From Bog-756 sp963701325 (GTDB lineage: Bacteria; Actinomycetota; Acidimicrobiia; Acidimicrobiales; RAAP-2), in assembly GCA_963701325.1 (NCBI GenBank), contig OY969604.1:1922001-1986000 (forward strand): a stretch of DNA of 64,000 nt, written 5' to 3'. The notes under the pieces were generated by a model, which saw only the letters and a list, made by a program, of their open reading frames with translations, did not search any database and had not been told where the DNA came from. Within the stretch, counting starts at the first letter, position 1. Each line of letters begins with the position of its first letter. Positions 35,700 to 43,702 of this stretch are shown here, piece by piece. Made by a program: the position numbers and the translations under genes.

Positions 35700-37001
35700 G
35701 TGCGAGGTGGGCGACTCCCTCCTGAGAGGGCACGCCGGCGGGTGGTGCCGACGGTCACCGTCGGCACCCTCCTCCTCATCACCGCGTCCGTCCTGACCGC
35801 GTGCGCGTCGGACCGATCGTCCGGCACCACGCAATCGACGATCGCCCGCGGGTCGCCGTGGCAGGGCGGGCTGGCGACCGGGACGCTCCCCACGCCCGTC
35901 CACGCCCTCCAGGCCGTGTCGTGCGCGTCCGCCGAACGATGCTGGGCGGTCGGGTCCACGGTCGGCGTGAACGGGGGGGCGAACGGAGCCGCCGTCGTGG
36001 CGACCACCGACGGCGGAGCCGTCTGGACGCTCGAGACCATCCCGACCTCGGTCGGGTTCCTCTCCGACATCTCCTGCGGTGACGTCCACCACTGCGCCGC
36101 TGCCGGCCAATCCGGGCAGACCGGCGGTGGACCGGGCGTGGTCATCGTGACCGACGACGGCGGAGCCACCTGGACGATCCAGCCCATCCCCAACGGGACC
36201 ACCGAGGTCGACACGGTCGCCTGCGGCACCGACCTGCACTGCGTCGCGGTCGCAGCCTCGGGGGGTCCGCTCGAGGCCCTGGTCTCGAGCACCCCGGGCC
36301 TGCCATGGGTGACCGGCGGCACGCTCCCGAGCGCCGCGACGACGGCCACCGCCCTCGACTGCACCGCCGACAGCGACTGCTGGGCCACCGTGGACGCCAC
36401 GGCCGGCGCCCAGTCGATCGGCTCGGTGGTGCGCACCACGGACGGAGGCACCACGTGGACCCCGCTCCAGACCCCTGCGGGGGTCGGGGAGCTCAACGGC
36501 ATCTCCTGTGTCGTGCCGGCTGCCGCACTCCCCTCTGTGCATCCCACTACCACCGTCCCGGGGGAGCGCGGCTCCCCCGCCCCACCGGAGGGCACGACCG
36601 CCGCGCCTCCGCCGGGGACCGCCGATCTCGGCGGGATCCGATGCGTGGCCGTCGGGACCACCTCGACCGCTGTCGACAGCGCCCGCACCGGCCAGGGGGT
36701 CGTCCTGACCACGTCCGACGGGGGCGCCACCTGGACGCGGCCACCGGCCTCTGCCGTGCCGGCAGATCTGCTCTCGGTGTCCTGTACCGCAGGACCGTGT
36801 GTGGCCGTCGGGAGCACCGCGGCGTCGAACCCCCTCACCGGTGTGGTCCTGCTGACCGCGACCGCGGGCACGGCCGCCGGGACGTGGCACAGGGCCGCGG
36901 CAGTCCGGGTCGCCCTCCCGCTCGCCGGGGTCAGCTGTGTGTCCCTCTCGGCCTGCGTGACCGTCGGTGTGTCGATGACGGCCCACCTCGCCGGAGGGTG
37001 A
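35700..37001 (+). CDS. Propeller-type lipoprotein (WD40/YVTN/BNR-like)
   Basis: About 433 residues. The basic N-terminus and hydrophobic stretch (VTVGTLLLITASVL) end in the lipobox LTAC, so it is an exported lipoprotein. The mature part has about seven repeats combining a Cys pair with a BNR-like strand (VVATTDGGAVWT, VIVTDDGGATWT, VVRTTDGGTTWT, VLTTSDGGATWT), indicating a beta propeller. A Pro/Gly/Thr-rich insertion interrupts it at about residues 280-305. GTG 35700 is used because AGGAG lies 11 bases upstream; a GTG at 35742 is also possible. Function unknown; similar folds bind surface ligands or act as sialidase-like domains, but no catalytic residues are recognised. Confidence 0.82.
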   Translation: MRGGRLPPERARRRVVPTVTVGTLLLITASVLTACASDRSSGTTQSTIARGSPWQGGLATGTLPTPVHALQAVSCASAERCWAVGSTVGVNGGANGAAVVATTDGGAVWTLETIPTSVGFLSDISCGDVHHCAAAGQSGQTGGGPGVVIVTDDGGATWTIQPIPNGTTEVDTVACGTDLHCVAVAASGGPLEALVSSTPGLPWVTGGTLPSAATTATALDCTADSDCWATVDATAGAQSIGSVVRTTDGGTTWTPLQTPAGVGELNGISCVVPAAALPSVHPTTTVPGERGSPAPPEGTTAAPPPGTADLGGIRCVAVGTTSTAVDSARTGQGVVLTTSDGGATWTRPPASAVPADLLSVSCTAGPCVAVGSTAASNPLTGVVLLTATAGTAAGTWHRAAAVRVALPLAGVSCVSLSACVTVGVSMTAHLAGG

Positions 37002-37122
37002 CCGCGGGAGCACGGAGCCCCTCCGCCGGCAGGTCACAGCGTGTCCCTATGATCGGCGTCGTGCCCGGGCGTCCAGATCAGCAGTGTTGCCGTCCATCCC
37101 GGCACGAATCGAACACCCGGGC

Positions 37123-38607
37123 ATGACCAAGGTCGAACGGGTCGAGCCCGTCCTCCGCCGGCGCCCCACGACGACCTCTGCCTTCGGGGTGGGTCGCCGC
37201 GAAGCCCACGACGCGTCGTCGTTCTACGCCCGCTTCACGCCACCGCGCCTGTCGGAGGACAGCGAGGTCGCGCCGCACTCGGTCCGCGACACGATCTGGG
37301 TGGGGGACGCCCGCGAAATGGACCGGTACGGCTCAGTGGCCGACAACTCGGTGGCGCTCGTGGTGACCTCGCCGCCCTACTTCGCGGGCAAGGAGTACGA
37401 GCGGGCACTCGGCGTCGACCACGTGCCCGCAGACTTCGCCGCCTACCTCGACATGCTCCACGACGTGTTCTCCCGGTGCTTCGACAAGCTCGAGCCCGGC
37501 GGCCGCATCGCGGTCAACGTTGCCAACCTCGGTCGCAAGCCCTACCGGTCCCTGGCCCGGGACGTGATCGATCTACTCGAGGGACTCGGGTACCTGCTGC
37601 GCGGCGAGATCATCTGGCAGAAGAGCCAGGCCGCCGGGGGCTCGTGTGCCTGGGGCACCTACCAGCGACCCGGGAACCCGGTGCTCCGCGACATCTCCGA
37701 GCGGATCGTCGTCGCCTCGAAGGGCCGGTTCGATCGCGCCCTCTCCCCCGACCAGCGTGCGCGTGACGGCCTGCCGAGCGAGGGGACCATGGCCATGGAC
37801 GAATTCGTCGACGCGACCACCGACCTCTGGGACATCCCCACAGAGTCGGCCACACGGGTCGGCCATCCCGCACCGTTCCCGGTCGAGATCCCCCGCCGGC
37901 TGATCGATCTCTACACCTACCGCGGCGATCTCGTCCTCGACCCGTTCATGGGCTCGGGATCGACCGCCGTGGCCGCCGTCCGCACCGAGCGCCACTTCGT
38001 GGGCTTCGACACCGACGCCTCGTACGTCGCGCTCGCCGATCGCCGCGTCGCGGAGGAACGGGCCTCGGGGCCGGTGAGCCGGCGCGTCACGGTCGCCCCC
38101 GGCCGGGCGTCGACGGCTGTGGCCGGACCAGGGAGCGAGGACCGGGCGGTCGCCGGCGGACACAAGGCCCGCGACATCGCCCAGGGAGCCCTCGAGGCCG
38201 CAGGGTTCACCGACATCGAGCGCGGCGTGGCCTATGGGGACCTCGGGGTCGGCGTCGACTTCCGCGCCAGGGATGCGGCGGGGGGCCTCTGGTTGTTCGA
38301 GCTCAGTGGCGCCTACTCGGCCACCCGCCCCGGCCTGCGCCGGCCCGACGTGCTCTTCCGGGCCCTCGGCAAGTCCGCCGTCCTCCACCAGGCCCGTCTG
38401 GCCGAGCCCACCCGGACGGACCTCGGACCGCTGGTCCTGCTCTCGACCGACCGGCCGGCCGCCCGCAGCGCCGGCGCCAAGGCGCTCACGATCGCCCGGT
38501 CACCCGATGGAGCCGGTCCCGTCCACGACGTGGTCGAGCTCCTCGACGCCGCCTCGATGGAACGGCTCGCCGCCTACGGGAGCGGCAGGGACCGCCGTGC
38601 CGGATGA
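37123..38607 (+). CDS. Beta-class site-specific DNA methyltransferase with C-terminal nuclease-like domain
   Basis: About 494 residues from ATG 37123 (GTG 37084 also open). Motif IV TSPPYF (about 82-87) comes before the AdoMet motif I DPFMGSGST (about 273-281), the order of beta-class enzymes; the SPPY form is typical of N4-cytosine methyltransferases. The N-terminal SAFGVGRREAHDASSFYARF is a conserved-looking leader. After residue 330 an extra domain appears (DLGVGVDFRARD, LWLFELSG) with the Asp and Glu of a PD-(D/E)xK fold but Ser where Lys is expected, so it is probably noncatalytic. It overlaps the next gene by 11 bases, suggesting a restriction-modification unit. Confidence 0.86.
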   Translation: MTKVERVEPVLRRRPTTTSAFGVGRREAHDASSFYARFTPPRLSEDSEVAPHSVRDTIWVGDAREMDRYGSVADNSVALVVTSPPYFAGKEYERALGVDHVPADFAAYLDMLHDVFSRCFDKLEPGGRIAVNVANLGRKPYRSLARDVIDLLEGLGYLLRGEIIWQKSQAAGGSCAWGTYQRPGNPVLRDISERIVVASKGRFDRALSPDQRARDGLPSEGTMAMDEFVDATTDLWDIPTESATRVGHPAPFPVEIPRRLIDLYTYRGDLVLDPFMGSGSTAVAAVRTERHFVGFDTDASYVALADRRVAEERASGPVSRRVTVAPGRASTAVAGPGSEDRAVAGGHKARDIAQGALEAAGFTDIERGVAYGDLGVGVDFRARDAAGGLWLFELSGAYSATRPGLRRPDVLFRALGKSAVLHQARLAEPTRTDLGPLVLLSTDRPAARSAGAKALTIARSPDGAGPVHDVVELLDAASMERLAAYGSGRDRRAG

Positions 38608-39652
38608 CCGGACCACGGTCACCGAGCTCGGGACGGCACTCGGCACCCTCCCGTTCGACGACCCGCTCGGCGCGCTCTGCGCCAGACCTCGCGAGCTCCG
38701 TGTCGGGCCCGAGGTCTGGGAGCACCTCGACGCGGTCGTGGCCTCGGGACGGTTCGCCACCGAGCTGACCGGGGCCTTCGCCAACGGCCGGGCCTTCCGC
38801 GAGGCAGCCGAGGGTCTGCGCCACCGGCTGCCCGTGACCATCGAGTGGACCGCGGGGCGCAGGGCTCCAGGCGACGAGGTCGCCCCCATCGATCTCCGCA
38901 TCGACCACGTCTATCTGATCAGCTGCAAGTACGAGTCCGACATCGTGGCCAACGCCTCACCGGCCCGCCTCTTCGAAGGGTTGCTTGCCACCACCGGCAC
39001 CTGGGAGCGCGGCGACTGGTACGCGACCGTGGCGCCGGACGAGTACCTCGCCCTCTACCGCGCCTGTCTCCGTGCGGTCGGACTGGACGGGCTCCCGGAC
39101 ACCCCGGACGCCTGCACCCGTGAGCAGCTCGCGACCCTCCGCGCCGCGCTCCCCGGTCGCTCCTATCCCGACGCCGATTCCCGCGCCGCCTACATCGATC
39201 TGTGCCGGGCGGTGAGCACCACGTCCGCCGCCCGCTGGGCCGAGCGACTCGCCGCGGCCCCGGCGCGCGAGACCATGCTCTGGCGGCTGCTCCGCATCGG
39301 CAGCGCTCCCTACTTCGTGCTCGGGAACGACCGCGCCACCGGCGCACCGGCCCGCTACCGGGTGGTCGACCCCTGGGACTGGCGGGACCGGTTCGATCTC
39401 CGCACGTTCTCGGTGACCCCGGCCGAGGCGGGTCAGCCGCGGGTCGACTGGTCGTGCACCTACCGCGCCCGCGCAGAAGGCACCGAGAGGACCGCCTCGG
39501 GTCACGTCGAGATCCGGTGGAGCCACGGCCGGTTCGCCGGACCGCCCGAGGCCAAGGTCTATCTCGACACGCCGATGGCCCGGCTGCCCGGATACCATCC
39601 GCTGGTGGCCGCCGAGGAGCCCCAGCTCACCCTCTTCCCCTCGCTGCCGTGA
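38597..39652 (+). CDS. Putative restriction endonuclease-like partner of the methyltransferase
   Basis: About 351 residues from GTG 38597; no family recognised directly. A segment at about residues 85-115 (EVAPIDLRIDHVYLISCKYE) has the arrangement Asp, beta strand, Ser-Cys-Lys expected of a PD-(D/E)xK nuclease core, though the acidic residue before Lys is replaced by Cys/Ser. The rest is rich in Trp, Arg and Tyr. It overlaps the methyltransferase start-to-stop and the following methyltransferase-like gene (GTGA), so all three are translated together. The position beside a DNA methyltransferase makes a cognate restriction or effector role the best inference; an alternative is a target-recognition or DUF protein. 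Confidence 0.6.
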   Translation: MPDDRTTVTELGTALGTLPFDDPLGALCARPRELRVGPEVWEHLDAVVASGRFATELTGAFANGRAFREAAEGLRHRLPVTIEWTAGRRAPGDEVAPIDLRIDHVYLISCKYESDIVANASPARLFEGLLATTGTWERGDWYATVAPDEYLALYRACLRAVGLDGLPDTPDACTREQLATLRAALPGRSYPDADSRAAYIDLCRAVSTTSAARWAERLAAAPARETMLWRLLRIGSAPYFVLGNDRATGAPARYRVVDPWDWRDRFDLRTFSVTPAEAGQPRVDWSCTYRARAEGTERTASGHVEIRWSHGRFAGPPEAKVYLDTPMARLPGYHPLVAAEEPQLTLFPSLP

Positions 39653-40209
39653 GCGGGCCGGCCCCCTGGGACGGCGACACCTACCAGAAGCGCTTCGACG
39701 ACCTTGCCGCCTCCGGGGCAGACGTGCACGGCGAAGCTGCGTTCGTCGCCGGGCTCGAGCCGTCCTCGGTACTCGACGCCGGGTGCGGCAGCGGCAGGGT
39801 CGCGATCGAGCTGTCCCGGCGAGGGATCCCGGTCGTGGGTGTCGACCGCGACCCGTCGATGATCGCCACCGCCCGCCTGCGCGGGCCCGGCATCGCCTTC
39901 GAGGTCGCCGATGTCTCCGAGGTCGACCTCGGGCGCACCTTCGGCCTCGTGGTCATGGCCGGCAACGTCCCGCTGTTCACGCCCAAGGGCACCCAGGCGC
40001 TCCTCGTGGCCGGGTGCGCCCGGCACCTCGGGGTCGGCGGACTCCTGGTCGCCGGGTTCCAACTGGAAGGCCGCTACCCGGTGACCGCGTACGACGCGGA
40101 CTGCCGCGCGGCCGGGCTCGTGCTGGAAGGCCGCTGGGCGACGTGGTCGGCGACACCGTTCACCCCGGACGCGGCATACGCGGTCTCCCTCCACCGGCGG
40201 GAGTCCTGA
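39649..40209 (+). CDS. Class I SAM-dependent methyltransferase
   Basis: About 186 residues, a compact methyltransferase core. AdoMet motif I is LDAGCGSGRVAIEL (about residues 41-54), followed by VVGVDRDPSMI (motif II acidic residue) and FGLVVMAGNVP at motif IV. It lacks a nucleic-acid motif such as NPPY and is more likely to act on a small molecule or protein. The GTG start overlaps the previous stop (GTGA). Substrate unknown. Confidence 0.85.
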   Translation: MSGPAPWDGDTYQKRFDDLAASGADVHGEAAFVAGLEPSSVLDAGCGSGRVAIELSRRGIPVVGVDRDPSMIATARLRGPGIAFEVADVSEVDLGRTFGLVVMAGNVPLFTPKGTQALLVAGCARHLGVGGLLVAGFQLEGRYPVTAYDADCRAAGLVLEGRWATWSATPFTPDAAYAVSLHRRES

Positions 40210-40232
40210 GCCGCGAGTCGAGAAGGGACCCC

Positions 40233-41597
40233 ATGCGCAATCCGATGTTCGTCTACGACGAGGGGCTCACCGACCTCATCCTCGACTACTGCCGCTGGCG
40301 CCTGGCACTCCACCCGGTCCCGCTCGACTACGGAGGGACGGTCGCCGAGTCGCTGGCCTCGAGCCTGGACGGGCTCATCTCGCCCACCGGCACCGATCCC
40401 GAGCGCATCATGGACGTCTTCGAGCACGAGCTGGCCACCGCGGTGATCTCCTGTGACAGCCCGCGGTTCCTCTCGTTCATCCCGGCTGCGCCGACCAAGG
40501 CATCCCTGCTCTTCGACATGGTCGTGGCCTGTTCGTCCCTCCAGGGGACCTCCTGGATGGAGGCGGCCGGCGCGGTCGCCGCCGAGAACCAGGCGCTCGG
40601 TGTGCTCGCCGCTCTGGCCGGCCTGCCGACGCGGGCCGGCGGCTGCTTCGTGTCGGGGGGGTCCGCCGGCAACCTGTCTGCCCTGATGGTCGCCCGCGAC
40701 ACGGCCGCCCACCGGATGGGCGACGGGGCGGCGGCCCGGCCGGTCGTCGCGATCAGCGAGGAGGCCCACTCCTCGGTGGGCAAGGCCCTCCAGGTCCTCG
40801 GCGTCGAGGCGTTGGTGGTGCCCTGCGACGATCACCGGCTGACCGGAGAGGGCCTGTCGGCGGCGCTGGGGTCGGACCCGCGTGGCGACGATGCGATCGC
40901 GGTCGTCGCGACCGGGGGTACCACCAACGCCGGGATCATCGACGACCTGGCCGGGGTGGCCGCCGTGGCCGCCGAGCGGTCGCTCTGGTTCCACGTGGAC
41001 GGGGCCTACGGGTGCGCCGCCCTCTTCGCCCCATCGGTACGGGACCGGTTCGACGGCATCGAGCGGGCCGACTCGTTCGTGGTCGACCCGCACAAGTGGT
41101 TGTTCGCACCCTTCGACTGCGCCGCACTGCTCTACCGCGAGCCGAACCTGGCCAAGGCGGTCCACACCCAGGACGCCTCCTATCTCGAGGTGCTCCACAG
41201 CGACGCTCCCGACGAGTGGAACCCGAGCGACTACGCCTTTCACCTGACCCGTCGGGCACGGGGGCTGCCCCTCTGGTTCTCCCTCGCCGTGTACGGGACC
41301 GATGCCTACCATGACGCGATCGAGACGGTGCTCGAGGTCACCCAGCAGACGGCCGACCTCGTCGAGCGGACTCCTTACCTCGAGCTGGTCCGACGACCCG
41401 AGCTCTCGGTGGTCCTCTTCCGACGGGTCGGGTGGGACCGGGCCGCCTACGAGGCCTGGTCGACCGAGCTGCTCACCGACCAGATCGGACTGGTCACGCC
41501 CACCACCTGGGAGGGGGAGCCGGTCGGGCGGCTCGCGCTCCTCCATCCGGACACCTCGATCGCCATCATCGAGGAGATCCTGGCCACCCTCGCCTGA
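40233..41597 (+). CDS. Pyridoxal-phosphate-dependent decarboxylase (group II)
   Basis: A 454-residue PLP enzyme of the aromatic-L-amino-acid/glutamate decarboxylase group. The PLP lysine is K288 in VVDPHKWLF; the cofactor-binding HVDGAYG lies at about 254-260 and the VSGGSAGNLSAL loop near 140. AAGGGA lies about 5 bases before the ATG at 40233. It follows the small methyltransferase by 23 bases and may be co-transcribed. The amino acid substrate is not determinable; aromatic amino acids are most common for this subgroup. Confidence 0.92.
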   Translation: MRNPMFVYDEGLTDLILDYCRWRLALHPVPLDYGGTVAESLASSLDGLISPTGTDPERIMDVFEHELATAVISCDSPRFLSFIPAAPTKASLLFDMVVACSSLQGTSWMEAAGAVAAENQALGVLAALAGLPTRAGGCFVSGGSAGNLSALMVARDTAAHRMGDGAAARPVVAISEEAHSSVGKALQVLGVEALVVPCDDHRLTGEGLSAALGSDPRGDDAIAVVATGGTTNAGIIDDLAGVAAVAAERSLWFHVDGAYGCAALFAPSVRDRFDGIERADSFVVDPHKWLFAPFDCAALLYREPNLAKAVHTQDASYLEVLHSDAPDEWNPSDYAFHLTRRARGLPLWFSLAVYGTDAYHDAIETVLEVTQQTADLVERTPYLELVRRPELSVVLFRRVGWDRAAYEAWSTELLTDQIGLVTPTTWEGEPVGRLALLHPDTSIAIIEEILATLA

Positions 41598-41662
41598 GGG
41601 GTGTGCCGTTCCGGCGGCACATGCCACACTGTGCCCGAACGGGACACGGACGAGGAGGTGTC

Positions 41663-42748
41663 ATGCCGTCTGAGGTGCGGGGCGTGGTGGCGACGGCCAA
41701 AGGCGCACCGGTCGAGGTGACCACCGTCGTGGTCCCCGACCCGGGACCGGGCGAGGCCCTGGTCCGGGTGCAGGCGTGCGGCGTGTGCCACACCGACCTG
41801 CACTACCGCGAAGGCGGGATCAACGACGAGTTCCCCTTCCTCCTCGGCCACGAGGCGGCCGGGGTGGTCGAGGCGGTAGGTCCGGACGTGACCTCGGTGG
41901 CGCCCTCCGACTTCGTGGTCCTCAACTGGAGAGCCGTCTGCGGTGAGTGCCGCTCGTGTCGGCGTGGCCGGCCCTGGTACTGCTTCGCCACCCACAACGC
42001 CACCCAACGGATGACCCTGCGGGACGGGACGCCGCTCTCTCCCGCGCTCGGCATCGGGGCGTTCGCGGAGAAGACCCTCGTGGCGGCCGGTCAGTGCACC
42101 AAGGTCGATCCGGCCGCCCGGCCCGAGGCTGTCGGCCTGCTCGGATGCGGGGTGATGGCCGGTCTCGGCGCGTCGCTGCTCACCGGGGAGGTCGGTCCGG
42201 GCGACTCGGTGGCGGTGTTCGGGTGCGGCGGCGTGGGCTGTGCAGCCGTCGCCGGCGCCCGCCTGGCCGGGGCCGCCACCATCGTGGCCATCGACCTCGA
42301 CGCGGGCAAGCTCGCGCTCGCCCGCGAGTTCGGCGCCACCCACGTCGTCGACGCGTCGGCGGAGGACGTGGTCTCGGCCGTGCAGGCACTCACCGGGGGC
42401 AACGGCGCCGACGTGTGCATCGAGGCGGTCGGCCACCCGACGGTCCTCGAACAGGCCTTCTACGCACGGGACCTGGCCGGCACCCTCGTGCAGGTCGGAG
42501 TGCCCACCCCCGAGATGCGCATCGACCTGCCCATGATCGATTTCTTCGGTCGCGGTGGCCGGCTCAAGCCGAGCTGGTACGGGGACTGCCTGCCGTCCCG
42601 CGACTTCCCGATGCTCGTGGACCTCTATCTGCAGGGACGGCTCGACCTCGACCGGTTCGTGAGCGAGACCATTGCGCTCGACGAGGTGGAGGAGGCGTTC
42701 CACCGCATGGAGCGCGGCGAGGTGCTGCGCTCGGTCGTGGTGCTCTGA
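41663..42748 (+). CDS. mscR: S-(hydroxymethyl)mycothiol dehydrogenase (MscR)
   Basis: A 361-residue zinc alcohol dehydrogenase that oxidises the formaldehyde-mycothiol adduct with NAD. It follows the MscR pattern almost throughout: ACGVCHTDLHYREGGINDEF with catalytic zinc C42 and H63, LNWRAVCGECRSCRRGRPW with structural zinc cysteines 93, 96, 99 and 107, LGIGAFAEKTLV, the Rossmann motif GCGGVG and LKPSWYGDCLPSRDFPML. GAGGAGG precedes ATG 41663 by about 6 bases. It indicates that the host makes mycothiol. MscR is often followed by an MBL hydrolase; here it is not. Confidence 0.94.
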   Translation: MPSEVRGVVATAKGAPVEVTTVVVPDPGPGEALVRVQACGVCHTDLHYREGGINDEFPFLLGHEAAGVVEAVGPDVTSVAPSDFVVLNWRAVCGECRSCRRGRPWYCFATHNATQRMTLRDGTPLSPALGIGAFAEKTLVAAGQCTKVDPAARPEAVGLLGCGVMAGLGASLLTGEVGPGDSVAVFGCGGVGCAAVAGARLAGAATIVAIDLDAGKLALAREFGATHVVDASAEDVVSAVQALTGGNGADVCIEAVGHPTVLEQAFYARDLAGTLVQVGVPTPEMRIDLPMIDFFGRGGRLKPSWYGDCLPSRDFPMLVDLYLQGRLDLDRFVSETIALDEVEEAFHRMERGEVLRSVVVL

Positions 42749-42803
42749 GCCAGGCCGTCGACCCATCTGCTGGGCCCTGCGGCCGGACTCGGCCCGGACT
42801 CGC

Positions 42804-43247
42804 TCAGGTGTATCCCGCGGCGATGTGCTCGATCCACCAGTCCGGTGCCGCGTTCATGAGGGTCTGTAGGTCCCAGTAGTCCCACCAACGGAGGATCGAC
42901 CCCCCGCGCAGTTCCTGGACCGAGACGAAAGGCAGGGTCACCTGTTCCCCGGTGTGCCAGTGCCAGGTCTCGGCGTGCTCGGTCACGACGGTCCCGCCCT
43001 CGGCCACCATCAACCGGAGTTCGTGCTCGTAGCCGGAGATCCGCTCGAGGCCGAGGCGCAGCCGGGCCACCACCTGTGCCGGGCCGCGGGCGACGTCGTC
43101 CGCCGGAGACGGCACGTCGGTGTACTCGCTCTCTGCAGTGAAGAAGGAGGCGATGGCGTCCCAGTCCCTGGCGTAGAGGGCGGCCCAGAACCGGCGGACC
43201 ACCTCCTTGTTGGCGGATCCCTCGTCGGTCGCAGCCGGGTCGGTCAT
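42804..43247 (-). CDS. SnoaL-like/NTF2-fold protein
   Basis: About 147 residues with the alpha+beta cone fold pattern: NKEVVRRFWAALYARDWDAI, FFTAESEYTDVP, and the closing strand ILRWWDYWDLQTLM. Members include polyketide cyclases, limonene epoxide hydrolases and many uncharacterised enzymes. GAGGAGACACC precedes the ATG at 43247. It is the last gene of a likely operon with the VOC protein and the transhydrogenase-like flavoprotein. Substrate unknown. Confidence 0.8.
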   Translation of the reverse strand: MTDPAATDEGSANKEVVRRFWAALYARDWDAIASFFTAESEYTDVPSPADDVARGPAQVVARLRLGLERISGYEHELRLMVAEGGTVVTEHAETWHWHTGEQVTLPFVSVQELRGGSILRWWDYWDLQTLMNAAPDWWIEHIAAGYT

Positions 43248-43291
43248 GGTGTCTCCTCGCTCATTGCTCGGGCGTCCCGGACCACGCGCTC

Positions 43292-43702
43292 TCAGGCCTC
43301 CGGCTGGTGGGTGGGGACCCAGAGAAACTCCCAGCGATGTCCGTCGGGATCGGCCACCACGCTCGCCCGGCCGCCCCATGACTGGTCGGTCGGGGGACTC
43401 ACGGGCTGTGCTCCTGCGTCGATCGCCGTACGGGTCGCCTCATCGACCAGATCCCGGGCCGACAGGGGCACGACCAGCGTGACGTGTGACGGGCCGTTGC
43501 GCTCCTGCCCGTCGGCAGGACCGTCGTGCGGGTAGAGCGTGAGCACCACCGACCCGAGCTCGTATCGGCACAATTGGTCGGTGGCCCCCGCCTGCTCGGA
43601 CCAGCCGAGCGCCCGGTAGAAGCGGCGGAGCCTCGGGACGTCATGTGACGTCAGCACCACCATCGAGAGCTCGGCCGGAACGGGCGACTCGGCGCCGGTC
43701 AT
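43292..43702 (-). CDS. VOC-family (glyoxalase-like) protein
   Basis: About 136 residues with two beta-alpha-beta-beta-beta modules: SMVVLTSHDVPRLRRFYRAL and the closing DPDGHRWEFLWVP. The family binds a metal and acts as glyoxalase, dioxygenase or fosfomycin/bleomycin resistance protein. The Glu in WEF is a likely metal ligand. The ATG at 43702 overlaps the stop of the transhydrogenase-like gene (ATGA). Substrate unknown. Confidence 0.85.
   Translation of the reverse strand: MTGAESPVPAELSMVVLTSHDVPRLRRFYRALGWSEQAGATDQLCRYELGSVVLTLYPHDGPADGQERNGPSHVTLVVPLSARDLVDEATRTAIDAGAQPVSPPTDQSWGGRASVVADPDGHRWEFLWVPTHQPEA

Noticed and set aside
37090..37112. Reverse-complement T-arm-like sequence (GGTGTTCGATTCGTGCC) upstream of the methyltransferase
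   Set aside because: The stem pairs poorly and no matching acceptor, D or anticodon arm is present, so it is not a tRNA. An integration-site relic cannot be supported.
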